Shown here in pieces: positions 56,452-64,000 of a DNA stretch of 64,000 nt (the first letter of the stretch is position 1; every line of letters starts with the position of its first letter). The stretch comes from Marsupella aquatica (lineage: Eukaryota > Marchantiophyta), in contig CCZZQB010000055.1 of assembly GCA_973895155.1 (NCBI GenBank), positions 1 to 64,000 of the forward strand. Direction: 5' to 3'. A model generated the notes under the pieces. That model made no database searches, was not told the DNA's origin, and worked only from the letters and a program-made list of their open reading frames with translations. Both the position numbers and the translations under genes were made by a program.

Positions 56452-59400
56452 GTGATGCCTAGCCAGGAATCACTAGGCCGGTTTACATGGTAAAAGCAGG
56501 AGTGTACCCTGGAAACACCTTAGTATAGTAACAAGACAAGGAAAAATATAAACAATTAAGGGTGACTATGGAACCCGGGCCGAGGCCAGAAGTAAGGACG
56601 CCAGGGGAGAGAATACGATTAGGGTTAGGGCGCGCTAAGCGTCGGCGGCTAGGGGTGACCAACGGGTGGGAAGACCAGAGGAGGAGAGGGGTAAGGACCG
56701 CTCGCAAGGAATAGCGGCTCATTTGCAAGAACGAACTGGGCAGACGACTACGGGAGGCCAAATGCTGTCAGCTGCTTAGGCAAGCGCTTGGGGTGGGAAC
56801 AGATACCAACGATCGACTCAAGGAGGGTATGAGCAACGTCAATCAAGCGGCATATTTTTGGGGATGCCTGTTCGAACGGGCAGGTGAGTACGTCAGGACT
56901 TACGAAGACAAAGAATCAGAGAGAGCAGCTCGAGAACGGCAAGAGCTTGCTCGGCTCTGGGAACTGCAAAAGACGGCTTTCTTAGGAGGAGAACTTATCA
57001 AGGCCGAGTTCTTGTGGACTCCTACTGCCAATCAGCTCGACGACCTTCTATTTTGCAAAAATAGAATCGTCGGCATCCGGGAAGCCATCAATCGCTGCAA
57101 CGACCTACACTGGGAGTTGAAGGGTAACACGGAAGGGTGGACAAAGGCAACCTTGCTAGGAGAAACATCCACGGCAGCCAAGATGAAGAGGAAAGGAAAC
57201 ATCAACGAAGAGGCCACCCCGGCAAAAAGAACAAGGTCGGCGGCACCAAGGAAGCCAGCAGAGCAGCAAGGCAGGAGGCAGGGAGAAGCCGAAGAGGAAG
57301 AGGTCGATCCCATCAATGCCATTCCAACAAACAATGACACCTGGAAAGGCTGGGCGGCGACCCTACCGGAGGAAGTGCAATTACACTTTGCACGGGAGGA
57401 GGATGCATGCTTTACGGCCATGCAGACCAAGAAGTACCAGGGCTTCATGGCCGGATCCGGCTTGGAAGCCTTCGTAAGATTACCATGGCTGAAGCCGGAG
57501 GTGCCGGACTCAGACTTATTAGAGTTCGTGGGATCATGGGAACCCGAGACCAATTCCACGAGGGTGTATGGGAAGGATTTCTATCTCACTCCCCGGGTGA
57601 TTGCTGAGGTGTTTGGCTTGCCGATGGGTAATAAGACCAAGGTTGATACGAGGAAGACCTTACCTAACAAGGAGTTTTGGTCGTTCCCAGGACCATCAAC
57701 AAAGAATGGCTTCTTTCGGAACACCTGCACCAACCCGCACATCGGAGAGATGATTGATTTCTTGTGGGTGACCATGCACTGTAACTTGCCGAGGGCAGAG
57801 ATCGGCAAGGCTCAGGTCTACCTGGCAGAAAGGCCAGACCCAAGCCGGGATTACAACGGGTACCTCCTCAACCAACTGACAAAGATCTTGAAGGAGGAAC
57901 AGTAGGTGATCGGTGTGGGAAGCGTGTCCCGGCTTGGCTATCACATGCCGCTGTTGTGCCGGTATGCCAGAAGTCAAATCTTTGCCCCAGTACTTCCCCT
58001 ATCGGCAAGGGCACCGGAGGAGGTCCCGGAGCAGAGGCCGGCACCAGAGAAGCCCAACCAACCCGACAGTCCGACGATCGAGCAGGTGTTTAGGCCAAGG
58101 AAAGAAGACTTGCCGATGCAGCAACCAAGCATGCAAAATCTGCTGAAATTGTTGGAGAAGGAAAAGAGAACGGCAACGGCAACGGGACCGATACAGGACG
58201 CTGCCCCAGAAGTTGGCCTAAGCCGACTCAGAAGGGAAGACCCCTTTACCGGAACCAAGGAGAGATTGAGGCCGGAACACAAGCCGGGAGTGCGAATGTA
58301 CGTGGGAGCCTCAAGCCCCGAATCAGAGGTAGAGGAGCCGGGAGTCCAAGTAGTGGAGGAGGCGATGGAGGACTACAGCAATGATAACTCCGACTATGGG
58401 TCGGATCATCATGTTCCAGGAGTAAGGACCTGTGGCCGATTTATCCCCACGCTTCCAAGAGTAGTTCGAGGGGACCCCACCCAACAGAGTAACCCCGAGT
58501 CTCCCCCACCAGAGGTTGCTCCCCCGAGCTTTGACGGCATAAAGAAGACGGCACAAGAATTTCAGGAGCGACTTAGGGAGGAAGAGAGAGCAGCCCTGGC
58601 TAGGGAGAAGGATTTACCAGGAGGAGATTGGCCGGAGGACATCAGGCGGCTTGCCGAAAAAAGAAGCAACCCTCTTGCCACCGTAGAAGAAATCCGCAAG
58701 ACGGCTTGGGAGCAAAGGCCGCGGTGGTTGATGCCGATGACTTCTAGTTACTCCACCTATGCTAAGGATAGAGCCATGGAGTACGGGGAGATGTGTGGGG
58801 ACCTGGCGCTCAGCATCTTTGGGGAGAAGTTGGAGCAGGGACCCTTTTTCCAGAGGGAGATGTTGGAAAAGCACCGATTAGAAGAAGCGGTGACTTTGGA
58901 GAGAAGCAAGAAGGAGGAGGTCATCCGACGGCTTAGGGAGAAGGAAGCCGAGGTGGAAGTCCTGCAGGCGGCCAAGAAAGCCCAAGATGAGTTGCGGATT
59001 AAGCGGCATGAGCTAAACATCATGCAGGGGCAGTTGGATACCGCTAAGTCTTACAATCAGATTATCAAAGATAAACTGACTCGGACCCAAGGAGAGTTGG
59101 CCGACGCAGTCAAAGAAAGAGAGAAATGGAAGTGGGAGCTAAGGGACGCAGAGGAGGCCCATTTAACCTCCAACAACCGGACCATGGCGGAGACTCAGAG
59201 AAGGGAGAGGGCGTTGAAGGGAGAGCTCGAAGATATCCGCGGAGCCCTTGAGCAGAAGGAAGCAGAGTTAGGGAAATCCTATCAAGGGATTATTGCGCTG
59301 CAGCAAGAGCTTGCGTCCTTGACGGCCAGCTTCAAGGCCGACCTGCGTGAAAAGGACGACCAGCTCGACCAGACTTATGCCAAGATGAATAAGATGGAGT

Positions 59401-61011
59401 CTGTGGTCGTAGCGGAGCTTGACAAGGAGCTAAGAGCAACCCAGGAGGAGAGGGCTACCTTAAAGAAAGAATTGGAGGAAGCCAATAAGGAGTTGGAGGA
59501 GGCGCGCAAGGACCTGGACGAGACCCAGGAGGAGTTGGAGGAAATCACGAGGAAGATGGAGAACCTACAGCGGCGGGCCGACAACCAAACGGAGCGGCTG
59601 AAGACACAAGCCGCAGTATTTAAATGCTTGGCTTCATCAGGTCCAACTCCAATTGGGGGAACCCAGTTACCAGGGGTAGTATTGGCCGAAGGACAAGCCG
59701 TAACACTCACCCCGGTGCCGGAGGTAAGTGGCAAGGGGGAGGAACCGACTGTCAAAATAGGGAAGAAGTATAAGCGGAAACCTTCTAGGTCTGGAAGTTA
59801 TACGGCTTCTCAAGCTGTTGTGACCGAGACGATAAACCCGGCACCAACCTCCGGTATCGGCACGGCGGTGGATCCACCAGTCCTAGGAAGTGGAGATGGC
59901 AAGGCCGAGGCCGGGAGAACCAGTGTTGCCGAGGTACCGGATCCTCCACTAGAACATGTCGGGGAGGCCATAGCCGTGGCGGAGGCCGTGACCGATGCTG
60001 AGGCCAAAGCCGAGGGTGGACCCAGTCAGGCCGATGAAGAGTTGACTCGATCAGGGGCAGGTAATCTGTCAGAAGACGGACCAACAGGAGTGGTTGCGGA
60101 GGAAGCGTTGGGGGCGTCCATTGAGGACCAGCCACCGGTGTCGTGACGGTGTAAGGGCGTCGTCCCTTTTAGGGAGGGCGGACGTGTAGGTAGGAGGCGT
60201 GAGTGGGCAGGGTGGGCGCTGATCTCCAAGTTTAGACTTTGGATCAGGACCAGGAGACGGCCCTGACACTTAGATTAGTGGGATTTTGGATCCACGGGTG
60301 AGGACGACACTTGTGTAGATTAGGCTTACGCTGCAAGGAATCAGGCGGATCCACGGCCAGAATAAGTACCTGGGCTGCGGGGAGTTCAGGGCCTCTTCTT
60401 TAACAAGTTTTTAGTTGCACCAGCAGGGCTGGGATCAAGTAGTAAGAGAAGCTCTCGGTTAGTTATACAGTGACCCTTGTGTATATTCATGTTTCCTCAT
60501 GCCTAAGAGCTGAATAGAGTTGGCCTCACGGCTTAGTTCGCAGAGCTTGTGTATGAGATGTACTGTTTGTATTACAAGTGCATGGTATAACTCAGTCCTA
60601 AGGAGTCATTTTGCTATTTGTGTGTCGCATTAACTTGTGTGAAGAGTGCCCACATCAACAAGTAGAAGGGAAGTAAGCAAGGGAGTGAGAGTTGGATGTG
60701 TCGAGCTGAGAGAGGTCTTAGCGGCTTAACCAAGCCAATTGGGGATCATTCTGGCGGCGGAATCCAAATATACCTAACCAACAGGAGGGAAAGACAAGAG
60801 AAGGCCTAGATTAGGCCGGCTACGTATCTCATGACCCGATGAAGGATCTGTCCAGTATATGTGTGTAAAATGTTAATAGTAGTAGTAGAAGGATGTTAGC
60901 AGCGTCCCATGCGGCTAAGCTGCGGAAACGGCCTTGCCGAGCACGAAACTTGCGGGAATCGGCTTGTGCGGGGGGGTTTCTTGGGTTTGGGGAGCCATGG
61001 GACGCACCACA
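56452..61011 (+). mobile_element. Family-A solo LTR with 5-bp target duplication CCGAC
   Basis: A complete A-family LTR (4560 bp) from TGTGATGCCTAGCC to GACGCACCACA. It is flanked by CCGAC at 56447-56451 and 61012-61016, with no internal element sequence. Such a structure is left by recombination between the two LTRs of one inserted element. Removing it rebuilds GCGCCCGACGCTAGTAAGG, a variant of the region-F palindromic motif. Confidence 0.92.
56568..60146 (+). pseudogene. LTR-encoded protein in the 56.5-61.0 kb solo LTR, two TAG codons
   Basis: From ATG 56568 to the PPPVS stop, 1192 codons stay in one frame with only two stops: TAG 56712-56714 (Trp in element A) and TAG 57903-57905 (Gln in element A). 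The N-terminal helices, the RKGNINEEATPAKRTRSAAP basic patch, the FGLPMG core, the coiled coil and the acidic tail are all retained. The core is nearly identical to that of element A in protein while the DNA differs mainly at third positions. The tail lacks most of the Ala/Glu repeats of element A. Apart from two point changes it is intact. Confidence 0.85.
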
Positions 61012-61016
61012 CCGAC

Positions 61017-61149
61017 GCTAGTAAGGGAAGTGAGGAATTTAATACACTTTATTATCAATGTAACATAAACCAATCATAAGTGGGATAATGAATACATGTA
61101 TTTTGATAACAACGCCCAGTGCTGGTAAAATCTTAGCCGCAAAAACTCT
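61017..61149. repeat. Region-F palindromic motif downstream of the methyltransferase-like gene
   Basis: AACGCCCAGCGCTGG occurs at 61110-61124, 26 bp before the gene's stop. It is the same motif as in 54.7-56.4 kb and in the gene's introns. Confidence 0.6.
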
Positions 61150-63900
61150 TCATGAATCGGACGATTCTGATTCGGAGCTCTGTGACCTCTCGGTCAAGAC
61201 CGCCTTGTCATCTACAAACTTCATCCTACAAACTTCATCTACATAAGGATTTTGGACAAATTTTCTATCAAATCCTCTCCATAGCCGGAGACCTTTGTTT
61301 TCCCAAAAAAGAGTCCTCTGATTATCTTCCATTCTTGCAGTGTTCTCAGCATAAGAGGGTAAAACGAATGGTTTCTCTAGAGTGACAATTTCAAAATGAG
61401 CTACTTTTCTTCTGAGTTTGAAGCGCCTTCTCGTATTCCATTTGGACCTGGGTGAGAACAGAAGTTTGTCAACCGATTGCATGAATGGATAGCACAAAAG
61501 CATGAAGGAACTAGAAAGGAGAAAGAAGCTTACAAGTTTCAGAACATTACTCGGAAGAGTCATTGTTGTCACTCTGGCCAGCAGATTGTTCTTGACCCTT
61601 CCCCTCAGGTGTGCCACCCTCATCTTCGTCTGCTGTCGCACCACTTGACTCATCGTCAGAGTCAAAATTAAGTACAGAATGAAGCTTGTCTCTCCTTTTC
61701 TTTTTGGGTGGTTGAATTGGGGGTGGCAAAGTTTTGACTTCCTTTGGAGAAAGTAGATTTAAGAACACCTTGGAACCAGTTTCAACAAAATCTTTCCTAT
61801 TCTCCACTCCAATTACAATCCTCCCAGAATAGTCTCCAACTACAAAAGAGCTACCCGACCCCACTGTCCAATCCATGAAAATATCCCTAGGCCGAGTGAT
61901 GAGCTCAATCATAGATTGCATGAATCCAACCAACAAACGAGCATTCCTAGCAAATTCCATCTCAGGTATTGGATCGACTTTGAGAGAGGGAAGTCCAATT
62001 AAATTTGTTATGGAGGGATCTTTCGTGACAGACAGAGGTCTAAATCTTGAGTCTTTTGGCACCTTCCCTTTTTCAGACACTCGACAGAAGACGTCCAGTC
62101 TGAGCGTGAAGATCTGAAATATAACCCAAGAATGGTACGTCAATGGATGCATTCATAAACATTCTTTGAACTGCAAACCAGATGTCACGATGAGAAATTT
62201 ACCTGTTGGTCGGTCTTCGGCGCGTACATTGGAACTGACATGACAACATTGTGTGTCGAGATGCAATGAAACTTCTTTGATTCCTGACAAGTCGATATAA
62301 CCTGAGACATCGGATCGTACTCCCCGTTATGTAAAATGGCCAGCATTCCGTCATCAGATAAAAATGGATCCATTCCACGAAAGAAAGAGGTGGCCAATGA
62401 GTGGTCGGGGACATTTCATTTTGGGACTTTTCTGTCTAGCATAGATGGTTTAAGTCCCGTCGGATGGTAGATAAAACCCGCGTGGACTCCAAACAATCTC
62501 TCCTTTCCCCCACGCACAATGCCCTTCTCTCAAAAACTAGACTTCATGAGATCCTTTCCTCATTTCTCTACACCATTCACCCAGTCAGGCTTCTCTCCTT
62601 TGTTAAATGTTGAGTAGAATTCTGAGATGCTAGATTCAACAAGGCAATGCCTTGAAAGTCTACTCTTGAAGTCCCCAACTTCACGTTGAAGACCTACAGT
62701 AGCAGCACTTTCTCGAGAGGAAGATCCACCTTCAATGGTCCTTTTCATCTTCTTCCTTGTACTGATGGCATCCACTGGAGCAATAGCCTTCCCTTTCTCA
62801 GCGGGAGTAATTGGATCGAATGGTGCTCCGGTATTGGCTTCAGACGCCTCTGGGGTGGCATCTATCTTTGTATCTCCGCTTCCCACGGCGTCTTATTTTC
62901 TCCCTGTTCAAATGGATGTCGATGTGATATCCGTCAATATTGAGACAACGACAATGCTAACGCCCAGCGCTGGCCAAACTATCTATAAGACTTGGCCTTA
63001 AATATTCACCTTTTTGACTAAAATAACCAATTCAGTTCTGAAATATTGACACTCATAGCAGCGCTGGGCGCTAACAATGTAACAGATATTGACTGCCATA
63101 ACAACGGCAAGCGCTAACAATGTGACAGATATTGACTGTCATAGCAGCGTCGGGTGCTAACCAAAGAGATACAAATTATACTTACATTTTTTCCCACATA
63201 TTGTTGATTCACTTGGGGCCGTAGTATCTGCTTTTGCTTTGCCGCGAGGCTTCCTGCTTTGGTCAACATGAACAATTGTTGTCTCACATATTGTTTGCAA
63301 TTCTGTTGTGGATTGATCCACATCATCTGGAAGCCCTTGCTTCATGTCATAAACAATGTTGACTGGGATCTGGGACTTAGACAGCTTATGGAAAGCATCC
63401 TTTTCTCTGTGATCAAAGGGCGAGTCCCATCTATCTGTATCTAGGCACCATGGACAATGGGTTCTCCCCCATTCACTCAAAGGTCTTGCTGGGAAAATTC
63501 CCACGGCAGGATACATAGAATACAAATCGCTCTCCGGTATTACAGTCCACTTGAGGAAGGCGGCAGGATACGCCCAAAAGTAATCAGGTTTTGTAGCATC
63601 CACATGGATGTAAAAACGGTAGAGGTACCTTTCTGCTTGCTTCTGGTTCTTCAAAGAGTAATCCTCTTTGTCAGGATACTCATTGTATTAAAAAACTTAC
63701 CCTTGACAGAGTCACCGTATTTCTTAAAATCATTCGTGACTGTCAATTAGAGATTTGAATGATTCACATGCCCAATCTTGTAAATGATTCACGGGAATGG
63801 TTTGTTGGACCTCTCGCAAAGCACATTGCAACATCCCCACCGCAATCCCTTCTACATTATTCCATGTAATCCAGGTGTGACACCACTATTTTACTGGATC
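61150..63900 (-). pseudogene. Second methyltransferase-like gene, multi-exon, possibly decayed (region F)
   Basis: Splice consensus supports these exons on the minus strand: about 63654-63190 (donor GTAAGT), a piece within 62886-62560, 62400-62203 (donor CAG/GTAAAT), 62116-61560 (acceptor TTTCAG, donor GTAATG) and 61456-61150. The last two joins keep frame (KTDQQ-IFTLRL, DNNDSSE-SKWNTR). One exon has a SAM-loop pattern of amino-methyltransferases: RPRDIFMDW, TVGSGSSF, then RIVIGVENRKDF. An upstream exon has DPFLSDDGMLAILHNG, matching the strand after the DPPY position, but no DPPY is seen. An exon-like stretch at 63870-63740 breaks by a frameshift before NDFKKYGDSVKG. The tail is Lys-rich (PPKKKRRDK) then acidic. 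I could not show a ParB domain. Whether it is expressed or decayed is open. Confidence 0.55.
62956..63161. repeat. Cluster of region-F palindromic motifs with a short tandem duplication
   Basis: Four copies: GCTAACGCCCAGCGCTGGC (62956-62974), AGCAGCGCTGGGCGCTAAC (about 63057-63075), CAACGGCAAGCGCTAAC (63102-63117) and AGCAGCGTCGGGTGCTAAC (about 63143-63161). The last three are carried on a roughly 43-bp tandem repeat containing ACAATGTRACAGATATTGACTG. The cluster lies between exons of the methyltransferase-like gene, most likely in an intron. Confidence 0.75.
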
Positions 63901-64000
63901 ATCATTGATGGAAGAATTGTCTTCGGAGCTCCAAATTGCAATGTGCTACAAGCAAAGTCCTTCGTAGCTTGGGATCCAGAGCCTAAAAAGCCTGGCCCGG

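Noticed and set aside
63876-63900. Another LTR start (TGTGACACC) near the right edge
   Set aside because: Nine bases resemble the family-C start, but there is no further match and too little sequence follows.
63784-64000. Plus-strand frame open to the right edge (72 codons)
   Set aside because: No motif recognised, and the opposite strand at 63740-63870 looks more protein-like and continues the methyltransferase-like gene.

Overview
The window is repeat-dominated DNA from a eukaryote with a large, transposon-rich nuclear genome, most likely in the green (streptophyte) lineage. Evidence is Ty3/gypsy elements of the non-chromodomain type, GT-AG introns, an N-terminal module resembling the plant transposase-associated DUF8039 domain, and plant-style LTR ends (TGTGA...CA). 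A charophyte alga or early-diverging land plant is my best guess, with low confidence. I see no bacterial operons, rRNA, tRNA or CRISPR.

The layout is a nest of elements. (1) 1-615 is an antisense scrap of LTR family A. (2) 616-16141 is a complete family-A element (+): two 4651-bp LTRs, each carrying a >1000-codon ORF of its own, around gag-protease (5336-8329) and pol (8236-11502). (3) 16142-16799 and 30266-32130 are the two halves of a family-C LTR (-), split by element D. (4) D, about 16800-30265 (13.5 kb), has 30-bp terminal inverted repeats and subterminal TGTACACTTT repeats. It carries an FCP1/HAD-like phosphatase-fold gene, a spliced gene joining a ParB-like domain to a degenerate amino-methyltransferase domain, two arrays of a ~21-bp palindrome, and a 1264-aa DUF8039/DUF7869-like candidate transposase. 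(5) 32131-52480 is a family-B Ty3/gypsy element (-), decayed. C sits in its 3' LTR, a 3.6-kb solo LTR of family E sits in its pol (5-bp target duplication), and an A-family solo LTR sits in its gag. (6) 52481-54730 holds a B-family LTR fragment on the other strand, broken by a probable LINE 3' end. (7) About 54650-64000 is a further region (F) with a second multi-exon methyltransferase-like gene and its own dispersed palindromic motif. It is interrupted at 56452-61011 by an A-family solo LTR with a perfect CCGAC duplication.

Two themes stand out. First, all four LTR families (A, B, C, E) encode within the LTR a long protein with a shared plan: a plant-mobile-domain-like core (LPW ... FGLPxG ... 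NGF) followed in sequence by a low-complexity part and a coiled coil. In family A the core changes mostly at synonymous sites. Second, element D and region F each pair a methyltransferase-like gene with a private family of near-palindromes. In D one array lies inside intron 1 of the ParB/methyltransferase gene and the other lies just upstream of the transposase gene. This looks like a protein-plus-cognate-site module in a eukaryotic DNA transposon.

Limits: no database search or alignment program was run. Family names rest on motif recognition, exon joins on splice consensus and frame, and identity estimates on reading by eye.
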